A stretch of 22,695 nt of DNA, from assembly GCA_050295355.1 (NCBI GenBank), contig JBNKPL010000033.1, positions 1-22,695 on the forward strand. Reading direction: 5' to 3'. The notes beneath the pieces were generated by a model that saw only the letters and a program-made list of their open reading frames with translations, was not told the origin of the DNA and searched no databases. This DNA is from CBFDBF01 sp050295355. Lineage in GTDB: Bacteria; Pseudomonadota; Gammaproteobacteria; Chromatiales; Chromatiaceae. This document shows positions 1 to 7,266 of the stretch, piece after piece (the stretch's first letter is position 1; each line of letters opens with the position of its first letter). Position numbers and translations under genes: made by a program.

Positions 1-1110
1 GGCGTGTGGCGCGCCATTGCGCAGAATGCTCATGCCCGGACCCTGCGCGGCAACAAACAGCGCAAACAAATATCCCGTTTCTACCGCCGCTTCCGCGGCG
101 CCTCCCGCGCCTTTCCCGACGCCATCCTGTTGCTGGGCCGCGGCAACAAGATCGAATGGTGCAATCCGGCCGCCAACAGCCTGCTCGGCATTCCCTGGCC
201 CCAGGCGAGCGGCCGTGTGCTCACCGATCTCATTAGCCTGCCGGAGGTAACCGGCTATCTGCGGCGCAACGATTTCAGTGAGCCGCTGGAGTTCTCGCCA
301 GCCAACAACAAGGCCCTGATTCTCTCCATGACCATCACCCCGTTCGGCAAGAAAAAAAGCCAGCGGCTAGTGGTGGCCCGCGACATCACCCGCATCCACA
401 ATCTGGACCTGACCCGGCGTGATTTCGTGGCCAACGCCTCCCATGAGTTCCGCACCCCACTCACGGTGGTGTTCGGTTATCTGGAGGCCCTGAGTGAGGA
501 TGACAGCGTACCCGAAGAGCTGCACCGCCCCCTGGAGTTGATGCGGCAGCAGACACTGCGCATGCAGAACGTGGTAAACGACCTGCTGGCCCTGTCACGC
601 CTGGAAACCGACCCCTCCACCCCCAACCGGCAACCGGTCAATATCCCGCGCCTGCTGCGCTCCATTGTGGATGAGGCGGAGGCGATCTCCCAGGAGAGTG
701 GACACCGCTTCCAGTCGGACATCGACACTTCACTGTGGCTGAAAGGAACCTGGGAGGAGTTTCAGAGCCTGTTCAGCAATCTCATTTTCAACGCCGTCCA
801 GCACACCCCGGAACGGACCGGGATTGAGATACGCTGGTATGGCGACGCCTCCGGAGCCTGTTTCAGCGTACAGGACAACGGCGAAGGGATAGAAGAGCGC
901 CACATCCCCCGTCTCACGGAGCGGTTCTACCGTGTGGACCGGGCCCGCTCCCGGGAGACCGGCGGAACCGGCCTGGGGCTGGCCATTGTGAAACAGATCC
1001 TCCAGCGCCACGGCGGGGAGTTGACCATCCACAGCACCCCCGGCACAGGAACCACATTCCTATGCCGTTTTCCCGCCTCCCTTCGGGTATCCGCTGACAA
1101 ACCGGGGTAG
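1..1110 (+). CDS. phoR: Phosphate-regulon-type sensor histidine kinase PhoR (5' truncated by window edge)
   Basis: The reading frame is open from base 1, so the true start lies outside the window; the GTG at 4 is internal. Counting from that GTG, a PAS-like sensor segment covers about residues 35-130 (FPDAILLLGRGNKIEWCNPA). The dimerisation/phosphoacceptor box DFVANASHEFRTPLT follows, with the phosphorylated His at 147. The ATP-binding domain then shows an N box (NLIFNAVQHT), a G1 box (DNGEGIEE), an F box (RFYRVD) and a G2 box (GGTGLGLAIVK). This order and the motif wording fit the PhoR family, the membrane kinase that phosphorylates PhoB when phosphate is scarce. E. coli PhoR has 431 residues, so about 60 N-terminal residues, including the membrane helices, are missing here. 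phoB would be expected just upstream. The subfamily call rests on motif style; another PAS-HisKA kinase is possible but less likely. Confidence 0.85.
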   Translation, partial: GVWRAIAQNAHARTLRGNKQRKQISRFYRRFRGASRAFPDAILLLGRGNKIEWCNPAANSLLGIPWPQASGRVLTDLISLPEVTGYLRRNDFSEPLEFSPANNKALILSMTITPFGKKKSQRLVVARDITRIHNLDLTRRDFVANASHEFRTPLTVVFGYLEALSEDDSVPEELHRPLELMRQQTLRMQNVVNDLLALSRLETDPSTPNRQPVNIPRLLRSIVDEAEAISQESGHRFQSDIDTSLWLKGTWEEFQSLFSNLIFNAVQHTPERTGIEIRWYGDASGACFSVQDNGEGIEERHIPRLTERFYRVDRARSRETGGTGLGLAIVKQILQRHGGELTIHSTPGTGTTFLCRFPASLRVSADKPG

Positions 1111-1220
1111 GCGTTTAACCCCATGATTGTGAAGGTTGGTCCGGGATTTGCTTTATTACCTGACAAGAGGTAAAACTTGTTTAAAACGTCGACATTTCGA
1201 CAGGCGAAGGAGATAGAAGC

Positions 1221-1577
1221 GTGGTAAATCCTATATCAGACAACAAGATCCTGCCCTCCAGCGAAGGCAAGGCGAAAGAGACCGGCCGCCAGGGCGCGGA
1301 CAAGGTAGCCATGGGCAACCGCTCCGGCCAGGGCGAGGTGCAGGAGTCCCAACCCACGGAAAGAACGGGCGATTCCGTAAACGTGGAAAGCGCCAAGCAG
1401 ATCTATAATGGCACGGTCAAAGCGGCCGAAGGCTCGGTTTCCAACCCTGAACAGGCGAAAGCGCTGGCCTCCCAGATTGCCCGCCAGTTCGCCGATAACG
1501 TAGTCCAGGCCTTCAGCTCCCAGGCGGGTTCTATCAACAAGGATACGGCTGCTCTGTTAGAGGCCGCCCCGGCCTGA
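1221..1577 (+). CDS. Small polar protein of unknown function (118 aa), faintly FlgM-like in layout
   Basis: A GTG start at 1221 is preceded by a strong ribosome site (AGGAG, about 1207-1212), and the gene ends just before a clear terminator, so it is very likely real. The protein is soluble, with no signal peptide or membrane segment. Residues 1-50 are polar, low-complexity and probably disordered. From about 52 (SVNVESAKQIYNG) to 105 it is predicted to be mostly helical, with alanine-rich heptad-like spacing (SNPEQAKALASQIARQF). The layout of a disordered head, a Ser-Val-x-hydrophobic patch and helices recalls the anti-sigma factor FlgM, but the usual FlgM C-terminal Gly-x-Tyr and Ala-x-x-Leu-Leu segment is not recognisable. 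I do not assign a function. It lies 110 bases after phoR and could be co-transcribed with it or use its own promoter. Confidence 0.75.
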   Translation: MVNPISDNKILPSSEGKAKETGRQGADKVAMGNRSGQGEVQESQPTERTGDSVNVESAKQIYNGTVKAAEGSVSNPEQAKALASQIARQFADNVVQAFSSQAGSINKDTAALLEAAPA

Positions 1578-1611
1578 TAACCGCGCATCGCGGGAGAGCC
1601 TGTTCCCCCTG

Positions 1612-2340
1612 CTACCCCCGATCCTCAGGTTCGGGGGTTTTTGGTTGTGGATGGGCAGCGGCGCGGAATTTTTCGATCTCCTCCGCCGGGCCGATCACCA
1701 CCAGTACATCGCCGCTATCCAGCTTATGGTCGGTGCCCGTGGTGGCGAAGATGAACTCATCCCCTAACTCCCTATCCACCACCCCCAGCAGGATCATGTC
1801 ATAGCGCTGGGAGAGATCCAGTTCGTTCAAGCGCCGGCCGTTGAACACCGAATCGGCCGTCAGTTCCACCTCCGCCATATTCAGATGCCGCTCGCCATAG
1901 ACGATGTTACCCATGGTCTCGGCGATGAGGGGGCGCTTGATCAGGTCAATCACCTTACGGCCGCTGATCTCGCTGGGGTCGATCACCTTGGTGGCCCCGG
2001 CGGCGCGCAGCTTCTGCGCCGAATCATGGGATTGGGTCAGGGACACGATCTTGACGTCGGGATCGATAGCCCGCGCCGAGATGGTAAGGAATACATTCTT
2101 CGCATCCTCATCGAACAGGGCGAAAATAGTCTCCACGCTGCTTCCGATACCGATGGCCCTCAGTTCATCATCCTGTGTATAGTCGATATTGGCAGTAACA
2201 ACCCCCTCGGCACTGGCCCTTTTCAGGCAGGCCTCGTCCTTACCCACCAGCAACCCGCCAAGGGAGCGCTCCTGCAGACGGCTGGCCACCTCAATACCCG
2301 CCGTACCGCATCCGAATATAACGATCTTGGGATTGTTCAT
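1612..2340 (-). CDS. RCK/TrkA-type regulatory protein, partner of the upstream potassium channel
   Basis: This 242-residue soluble protein has an N-terminal Rossmann RCK (TrkA-N) domain, about residues 4-120, with the glycine motif GCGTAG at 10-15. A TrkA-C domain follows at about 150-230 (AEVELTADSVFNGRRLNELD). Such domains form the gating ring of K+ channels and transporters and bind nucleotides or ions. The start codon overlaps the stop of the channel gene by four bases (ATGA), which implies translational coupling and a shared complex. It is laid out like the RCK half of the channel itself, but at the end of beta-strand 2, where the channel has VVIDSD, this copy reads LLVGKD. It therefore lacks the acidic residue that normally contacts the ribose of NAD(H) or ATP, which suggests altered or no ligand binding. 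The TrkA name would over-state it, so no symbol is given. Confidence 0.85.
   Translation of the reverse strand: MNNPKIVIFGCGTAGIEVASRLQERSLGGLLVGKDEACLKRASAEGVVTANIDYTQDDELRAIGIGSSVETIFALFDEDAKNVFLTISARAIDPDVKIVSLTQSHDSAQKLRAAGATKVIDPSEISGRKVIDLIKRPLIAETMGNIVYGERHLNMAEVELTADSVFNGRRLNELDLSQRYDMILLGVVDRELGDEFIFATTGTDHKLDSGDVLVVIGPAEEIEKFRAAAHPQPKTPEPEDRG
1615..1642 (+). terminator. Rho-independent terminator after the 118-aa gene
   Basis: A 7-bp perfect stem, CCCCCGA (1615-1621) with TCGGGGG (1631-1637), is followed by five T on the + strand (1638-1642). It stops transcription coming from phoR and the small gene. It lies inside the last codons of the convergent RCK gene (stop at 1612-1614), so the two 3' ends overlap. 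In the opposite direction there is no T run, so it appears one-way. Confidence 0.85.
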
Positions 2341-3950
2341 ACGCTCTTCACCAATTCCACGGTCCCGCGTTCCATACAGTCCTTGAAGTGGATGATGCTC
2401 AACTCATGGCCGAACACCATGACGATATCATTCGCCTGCAATTTGAAATGGGGCCGCGGATTAAACACCAGGGTGCGCTGCGCCATGGCGAAGCTGGTCT
2501 CGTCGGTATCGAGCGACCGTTCCGGATGGGTAATCACCCCGAACAGAATCAGCTTATGCTGCTGAAAATTGATCTCCCCGATAGTCACCCCTTCCAGCAC
2601 CGAATCCGACGCTACGGCAATGGTATCGAGATTGATCTTGTGCTCGCCATGCAACATGCCGTGGATCGCCTCGAATGCCACCGGCCGGCCGATATACTCG
2701 CTCGCCATCAGGCCGAGCATCTTGTAGGGCATGACCGTATGATTGGCGCCCGCCTGGATCAACTTGGCCACACTCTCCTCCCGGTTGGCGCGCGAGATAA
2801 TTTCGATATCGGGATTCATATAGCGCGCGCTGAGGGTGATAAAAACATTGGCCACATCGTCATTGGTAAGACAGAGTATACGCTCGGCCCGGCTGTGAAT
2901 GCCCACGTTCTCCAGCAGCTCATTGTTCTCCGCCCCCCCCAGGATGGCGAGATGGCCAACGCGCTTGGCCAGGGCGATATTTTGAGGATCGGAGTCAATT
3001 ACCACGAAATGGTCCCGGTCCGCTTCCAGTTGCTTGGCCACCACCTGGCCCATGCGGCCGTAACCACAGATAATAGTGATCCGCTTGCCACGTTTCTCTA
3101 TCTCGGCAAACACCCGGTTCTCCCGCATCTCCTTCATCTTCTCCCCAAAGGCGGCCACGATAATGGAGGTGGAAAAGGAGAGCACGCCGATCCCGCAGAT
3201 GATCAGCACCATGGTAATGAACCGGCCCTCCACCGTCTGCGGAGTGATATCGCCATAACCCACCGTGGTTATGGTCACCAGCGCCCAATAGACACCGTCA
3301 AAAAAGTGCTTTATCTGGCCACCCTCGGTATGCGCCTCAAAGAAATAGATCGCCGAAGCGGAGATAAAGACCACGAACATCAGGAAAATGAACAGGGTAT
3401 AGAGCTCGAACCGCTTCTCCGACAGTACGCGGGCGAATTCATGGATACTGCGCGCATAGCGGAATAGCTTGAACAGCCGAAACAGGAGAAAGAGGCGCAG
3501 AAACCGCAGCGGCCGATAGCTGGGAATGATCGCCAGCAGATCGATAATGGCCAGCGGCGTGGTCATGTAGTCCCACTTTTTCCGCAGCACCTCCTTGAGC
3601 GCGGGCCACAAGAGGAACTGGCGGTTAAGAAATTCCGCCTGCTCATAGTGTTCGATAATGATATGGCGGCTATCGTTATAGAGCCACAGCCGAAGCAGAT
3701 ACTCGATCAGAAACACACCCACCGCCACCATCTCGAACACCCGGCCCATGGTTCCCGTATCGTTCTGAACCTCATAGATCAACACAAACACGCTGGTCAG
3801 CACCAGCATGATCATGAAGATATCGAAATAGGGACGGATCGGGGCGCGCGGGTCTTCCAGCAGGCGGTAGAAAAAGCCCTTTACGCGCTTGTAGCGGGAG
3901 GAGTCTTCCAGGGCATAACAGCGTTTGACGACGGCCTTGGCCAGTGGCAT
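2337..3950 (-). CDS. Six-transmembrane potassium channel with C-terminal RCK (TrkA-N/TrkA-C) module
   Basis: The ATG at 3950 is chosen over upstream in-frame starts because the protein then opens MPLAKAVVKR and an AGGGGAG-like site lies about 12 bases before it. The product is 537 residues. About residues 40-90 hold the first membrane helices; a basic S4-like helix (about 147-168, PLRFLRLFLLFRLFKLFRYA) carries regularly spaced Arg/Lys. The pore helix leads into the K+ selectivity filter TTVGYGD (228-234), followed by an inner helix at about 245-268. A cytoplasmic RCK domain begins at about 289 with GYGRMG (296-301) and an acidic VVIDSD strand end, and is followed by a TrkA-C region. It is most likely a voltage- or ligand-gated K+ channel of the inner membrane. 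The next gene supplies a second RCK subunit. Confidence 0.9.
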   Translation of the reverse strand: MPLAKAVVKRCYALEDSSRYKRVKGFFYRLLEDPRAPIRPYFDIFMIMLVLTSVFVLIYEVQNDTGTMGRVFEMVAVGVFLIEYLLRLWLYNDSRHIIIEHYEQAEFLNRQFLLWPALKEVLRKKWDYMTTPLAIIDLLAIIPSYRPLRFLRLFLLFRLFKLFRYARSIHEFARVLSEKRFELYTLFIFLMFVVFISASAIYFFEAHTEGGQIKHFFDGVYWALVTITTVGYGDITPQTVEGRFITMVLIICGIGVLSFSTSIIVAAFGEKMKEMRENRVFAEIEKRGKRITIICGYGRMGQVVAKQLEADRDHFVVIDSDPQNIALAKRVGHLAILGGAENNELLENVGIHSRAERILCLTNDDVANVFITLSARYMNPDIEIISRANREESVAKLIQAGANHTVMPYKMLGLMASEYIGRPVAFEAIHGMLHGEHKINLDTIAVASDSVLEGVTIGEINFQQHKLILFGVITHPERSLDTDETSFAMAQRTLVFNPRPHFKLQANDIVMVFGHELSIIHFKDCMERGTVELVKSV

Positions 3951-4093
3951 GACTTTCTTATTCTCCCCTGCGATAGTCCAACTCTGTCGGGACCGGCAGG
4001 TCCCATATTTCATCCAACACTACCATGCCGCACGGATTACCGCTATGCCGGAAGCCTTGCGCTCAGCCGGGGCAGGCACTACCATTTTTTTAT

Positions 4094-4735
4094 ATGAACC
4101 GAACCTTGCCTGTACTGCTTCTTCTGCTGTTTTCCCTGTTCGCCTGCGGCGAGCCGGACCGACCCACTATCAGCCTCTATCTGGCGGTGCAGCGGGGCGA
4201 TCTGGATCAGATTGAGCGCCATATCCATTGGGGCGCCGACATCAACCAGCCGGACGTGGACGGCAGGATGCCGCTGCATGTGGCGGCGGAGAAAGGGCGC
4301 GTTGTGGTGGTGAAATTGCTGCTGCAAAATGGAGCCCGAATTGACGCCCGGAACAGTAGCGGTCACCCGCCACTCTATGCCGCCGTGATGGCGGGCCGCA
4401 CCCAGGTGGCCCAATACCTGATCAAGCTCAACGCCCCCTTTGACGCGGACTACCTGCTGTCGGAAGCGGTCCGCAATCAGGTGCAGGACCGGGATGTTAT
4501 CGACCTGCTGCTGGACAACGGCGCAAACATCGACCACATCAGCAGTGAACACGGGGACACCCCCCTCATGCTGGCCATTCGGGAGCAGAACCGCGTCCTG
4601 ACCAAGCTGTTGATCTCCCGCGGCGCCGACGTCAACCTGGCGGGTGCCTCGGGCGAACGGCCCCTCACCGTGGCCCAGCGAACGGGGAATCCCGAAATCG
4701 TCCGTTTGCTGGAGCACAACGGGGCGAGAAAATAG
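4094..4735 (+). CDS. Ankyrin-repeat lipoprotein
   Basis: The ATG at 4094 gives a classic lipoprotein signal: MNRT, a leucine-rich core (LPVLLLLLFSLF) and a lipobox ending LFAC with Cys 18. The residue after Cys is Gly, not Asp, so outer-membrane delivery (periplasmic face) is expected. An in-frame start at 4025 would bury the signal behind 23 extra residues and is rejected. The mature part holds about six ankyrin repeats, for example DGRMPLHVAAEKGRVVVVKL, GHPPLYAAVMAGRTQVAQYL and GDTPLMLAIREQNRVLTKLL; the fourth is degenerate. Ankyrin stacks mediate protein binding; the partner is unknown. No obvious Shine-Dalgarno sequence precedes the start, so expression may be low or leader-dependent. It diverges from the K+ channel gene across 143 bases. 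Confidence 0.85.
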   Translation: MNRTLPVLLLLLFSLFACGEPDRPTISLYLAVQRGDLDQIERHIHWGADINQPDVDGRMPLHVAAEKGRVVVVKLLLQNGARIDARNSSGHPPLYAAVMAGRTQVAQYLIKLNAPFDADYLLSEAVRNQVQDRDVIDLLLDNGANIDHISSEHGDTPLMLAIREQNRVLTKLLISRGADVNLAGASGERPLTVAQRTGNPEIVRLLEHNGARK

Positions 4736-4808
4736 GGGTATTTTTCCCACCACACTTCTGGTACCGTCTGCGCCTTCGCAACCATTCAGACAATCAAGGG
4801 AAACGAGC

Positions 4809-5093
4809 ATGGCCTCCACTGTGGATGAATTGACCATTACCTACACCGAAGACGGAATCGATATCGTCAAGGAGCTGGACAAGGTGATCCTCTCCAAAGG
4901 AGCCTGGTCCACCATCATCTTCCGTTATCAGGAGTGGAACCGCACCAAAGGTGAGTATGGTGGCGACAAATACTCCATTCGACGCTACCAGAAGCGCGGC
5001 GGTGAATATATGCAGAAGTCGAAGTTCAATATCTCCAGTAAAGAGCAGGCGAAGAACATCATCGACGCCCTGGAGAAGTGGACCGAAGAGTAG
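4809..5093 (+). CDS. Conserved-looking small protein, function unknown (94 aa)
   Basis: The ATG at 4809 has an AAGGGA site about 8 bases upstream; the frame is open further upstream but only through the ankyrin gene's 3' end. The protein is charged, with no signal or membrane segment. It opens with a beta-like stretch (VDELTITYTEDGIDIVKELD), continues with a tryptophan/aromatic-rich middle (AWSTIIFRYQEWNR, GGDKYSIRRYQKR) and ends in a Lys-rich helix (SKEQAKNIIDALEKWTEE). The compact alpha/beta pattern and normal codon use argue for a genuine folded protein. I do not recognise the family. It lies 73 bases after the ankyrin gene and could share its transcript. It converges with sbcB with only 3 bases between the stop codons. 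Confidence 0.8.
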   Translation: MASTVDELTITYTEDGIDIVKELDKVILSKGAWSTIIFRYQEWNRTKGEYGGDKYSIRRYQKRGGEYMQKSKFNISSKEQAKNIIDALEKWTEE

Positions 5094-5096
5094 GCC

Positions 5097-6527
5097 TTAC
5101 AGGATCCGATCCGGCCAATCGGCCAGTTCCGACAGAATCGAACGCTCCCGCTCTCCCAGAGCGGGATCCACCATCATCTGCGCCAGCTTCTGGCGATACT
5201 CCGCCAGGGCGATACCGCCCGCCTGCGGATCGTTTATCCGCTGGAGCCGGAACTCATCCCACCGCGACCGCTCTTCCACCGACAAGGTCTGCGGCCAGTT
5301 GCGCGCCCGGTAACGAAACAGCATCTCCGGCAGACGGGAATCTTCGAAGACAAAACCGGCCGCAGCCAACTCCTCCGGCGCACAGTTCCGAACCAGTTCC
5401 ATGGCCCGGCGGTCGCTGTCTGAAAAAAAGCCGCCGCTGTAGAGCTCCTGATCCGGATCGGACGGGACCTCGGGAAACATCTGCTCGGCATGGACCGCCT
5501 GGATCTTGCGCTCCAGCCCGGAGGCACGGCGCAACTTCTCCAGGTTGCGCTTGCCCTCCGCCACATCGATCCGCCACTCCTTGGCCGCCTGTTCGCTGAG
5601 GGTATTCATGGGCACGATCACTGGACACTTGTTGACATGCACCGTCTTCAGCGGGATCCGCTCCACCCCGTCCGGCAGTTCTGCCTGCGGGGTAAAGAGC
5701 CGCTCCCGGATCTCATCGGGCTCCAGTTCCAGTAGCGGCTCAGGATCGTAGCGCAAATCAAATACCACGATGCCGTTCTTGTTCGTCGGATGGGCCGCCA
5801 CTGGCGCCACCATGGCGATGCAGCCCTGGGTGGCCGGGTACCTGGAGGAGACGTGAAGCACCGGCTGCATCTCGCTCACCTTGAGCTGGCGCGCCAGTTG
5901 ATGCTTGTTGCGCCCGTGCAGCAGATAATCGAACAACCGCGGCTGTTTCTCTTTCAACAGGCGGGCCACGGCGATGGTGGCATAGACATCGGACAGGGCG
6001 TCATGAGCATCGGCATGGGAGATGCCATTGGCGGCGGTCAACTCCTCCAGACGGAAGCTGGTGGAACCGTCCTCCCGCAGGGGCCACTCGATTCCCTCCG
6101 GGCGCAGGGCACGGGCGCAGCGTATCGGATCGATGAGGTCCCAGCGCGAGTTGCCGTTCTGCCACTCGCGAGCATAGGGATCAAAAAAGTTGCGGTAGAG
6201 GCCGTAGCGGGTGAACTCGTCGTCGAAGCGGATGCTGTTGTAGCCCACCCCGCAGGTGCCGGGTTTAGCCAGCTCTTCGTGGATGGCGGCCATGAACTCC
6301 GCCTCGCACACCCCCTCCGTCAGCGCCTTCTGCGGCGTCAGGCCGGTAACCAGGGACGCCTCGGGATGGGGCAGCATGTCATCGGCCGGTTTGCAGTAGA
6401 GCACCAGGGGCTGGCCGATGGGATTCAGCTCCTCGTCGGTGCGGATGCCCGCAAACTGGGCGGCGCGGTCACGACGCGGATCAATGCCCCAGGTCTCGTA
6501 ATCGTGCCAATAAAAAGTCAGTGCCAT
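5097..6527 (-). CDS. sbcB: Exodeoxyribonuclease I
   Basis: The 476-residue product matches the length of E. coli ExoI (475). This enzyme digests single-stranded DNA 3' to 5' and takes part in mismatch repair and in processing recombination intermediates. The DEDD nuclease residues are visible: HDYETWG supplies Asp 9 and Glu 11, GYNSIRFDDEFTRYG is the second motif, and HADAHDALSDVYATI is the third motif with its His and Asp. NSRWDLIDPIRCARALRPEG is the family signature segment before it. The remainder is the SH3-like and C-terminal helical part expected for the full enzyme (for example ARNWPQTLSVEERSRWDEFR). The ATG at 6527 places the first motif at the usual distance from the N-terminus; the ribosome site is weak. 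It ends convergent to the 94-residue gene. A dispersed-type inverted repeat lies 86 bases upstream of the start. Confidence 0.96.
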   Translation of the reverse strand: MALTFYWHDYETWGIDPRRDRAAQFAGIRTDEELNPIGQPLVLYCKPADDMLPHPEASLVTGLTPQKALTEGVCEAEFMAAIHEELAKPGTCGVGYNSIRFDDEFTRYGLYRNFFDPYAREWQNGNSRWDLIDPIRCARALRPEGIEWPLREDGSTSFRLEELTAANGISHADAHDALSDVYATIAVARLLKEKQPRLFDYLLHGRNKHQLARQLKVSEMQPVLHVSSRYPATQGCIAMVAPVAAHPTNKNGIVVFDLRYDPEPLLELEPDEIRERLFTPQAELPDGVERIPLKTVHVNKCPVIVPMNTLSEQAAKEWRIDVAEGKRNLEKLRRASGLERKIQAVHAEQMFPEVPSDPDQELYSGGFFSDSDRRAMELVRNCAPEELAAAGFVFEDSRLPEMLFRYRARNWPQTLSVEERSRWDEFRLQRINDPQAGGIALAEYRQKLAQMMVDPALGERERSILSELADWPDRIL

Positions 6528-6612
6528 CCTGCGTTATTCCCAGTTCACAATGGTTTGAAGCCTAACCCATCGGTGCCAGTAACGACAGCACCGTGAAAAC
6601 GAGATGATTTTT

Positions 6613-6698
6613 TTGCCACAGAGAACACAGAGTTCACAGAGGTGACTGTCGCAATAGGGAATACTATATCTTTGTGTTCTCTGTGTTCTCTGTGGCAA
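6613..6698. repeat. Inverted repeat with 20-bp perfect arms, dispersed-repeat type
   Basis: The left arm TTGCCACAGAGAACACAGAG (6613-6632) is perfectly matched by its reverse complement at 6679-6698, with a 46-base centre. Pairing continues imperfectly inward (TTCACAGAG against AACACAAAG). The arms are themselves built from a CACAGAG/AACACAGAG short repeat. Sequences of the form CCACAGAGAACACAGAG occur as dispersed intergenic repeats in many environmental bacteria; that is from memory, not a search. No transposase or flanking target duplication is visible. Confidence 0.75.
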
Positions 6699-6830
6699 GA
6701 ATATTTGGAACAAAGGGGTAATGATTGGATACTAACCGCCACGCACCCTGGGACCAGGGGCTGTTTAGATTCCGTGGTCATCCCTGGAAGGCGCTACTGT
6801 TCAGCTGGCGCTATTCCCAAAAACGGCAGG

Positions 6831-6864
6831 CAAAAAGAAAGCCACCCCGCCAGGACGGGGTGGC
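6831..6864 (-). terminator. Rho-independent terminator of the rpsP-rimM-trmD-rplS operon
   Basis: On the - strand a perfect 9-bp stem GCCACCCCG/CGGGGTGGC (6856-6864 with 6841-6849; 6-base loop) runs straight into TTTCTTTTTG (6840-6831). It starts 35 bases after the rplS stop codon, which is the expected place for the operon end. Confidence 0.93.
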
Positions 6865-6898
6865 TCTCCAGAACGGATAGAACTCCGCAGAGAAGTAG

Positions 6899-7243
6899 CT
6901 AGATCTTCTCTTTAATACGAGCCGCCTTGCCGGTACGGCCACGCAGGTAGTAGAGCTTGGCCCGGCGCACGTCGCCGCGGCGGGTGACTTTGATCTCGCT
7001 TACCAGCGGGCTGTGGGTCTGGAAGGTACGCTCCACGCCTTCGCCATGGGAGATCTTGCGCACCGTGAAAGCGGAGTTCAGCCCACGGTTACGTTTGCCG
7101 ATCACCACGCCTTCGAAGGCCTGCAGACGCTCACGGTTGCCCTCTTTCACCTTTACCTGGACCACCACGGTGTCTCCGGGACCGAACTCGGGAACTTCCT
7201 TGCCCATCTGCTCGGTTTCCAGTTCCTGAATGATCTTGCTCAT
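6899..7243 (-). CDS. rplS: 50S ribosomal protein L19
   Basis: The product of 114 residues (E. coli L19 has 115) starts MSKIIQELE and contains the L19 core FGPGDTVVVQVKV, RLQAFEGVVIGKRNRGL and the basic tail RRGDVRRAKLYYLRGRTGKA. L19 sits at the interface of the two ribosomal subunits. The ATG at 7243 is chosen over the in-frame start at 7270 because it matches the family N-terminus and has an AGGAG site about 10 bases upstream. It is the last gene of the rpsP-rimM-trmD-rplS operon, 23 bases after trmD, and is followed by a strong terminator. Confidence 0.97.
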   Translation of the reverse strand: MSKIIQELETEQMGKEVPEFGPGDTVVVQVKVKEGNRERLQAFEGVVIGKRNRGLNSAFTVRKISHGEGVERTFQTHSPLVSEIKVTRRGDVRRAKLYYLRGRTGKAARIKEKI

Positions 7244-7266
7244 GACCCTATTGCTCCTGTCTTGTC

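Larger units (their letters stand above)
6528..6898. other. Intergenic region between sbcB and rplS (371 bp)
   Basis: No gene is supported here; the open frame on the + strand between 6642 and 6902 reads through the repeat and the terminator and has no family resemblance. Contents: sbcB upstream sequence (6528-6600), a long inverted repeat (6613-6698), a tract with a short palindrome (6746-6759), and the terminator of the ribosomal-protein operon (6831-6864). Confidence 0.75.

Noticed and set aside
1171..1195. Possible sigma28 promoter before the 118-aa gene (TAAA...GTCGACAT)
   Set aside because: The -10 match is only 5 of 8 and spacing is two bases short of consensus.
1885..2565. Long open frames on the + strand opposite the RCK and channel genes (also 2388-3467)
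   Set aside because: They are antisense shadows of the RCK and channel genes, which have clear family motifs; the shadows have none.
3989..4004. GGGACC/GGTCCC hairpin in the K+ channel leader
   Set aside because: Six-pair stem with no expression platform; it does not match a known potassium riboswitch as far as can be seen.
5790..6596. 268-residue open frame on + opposite sbcB
   Set aside because: Antisense of ExoI, His/Gly/Gln-rich composition typical of GC-rich shadow frames, no motif.
6746..6759. CCCTGG-GA-CCAGGG palindrome followed by GCTGTTT
   Set aside because: Short stem with a two-base loop and weak T content; not convincing as a terminator.
6642..6902. 86-residue frame on + across the inverted repeat
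   Set aside because: It is built from repeat and terminator sequence, with no plausible protein pattern.
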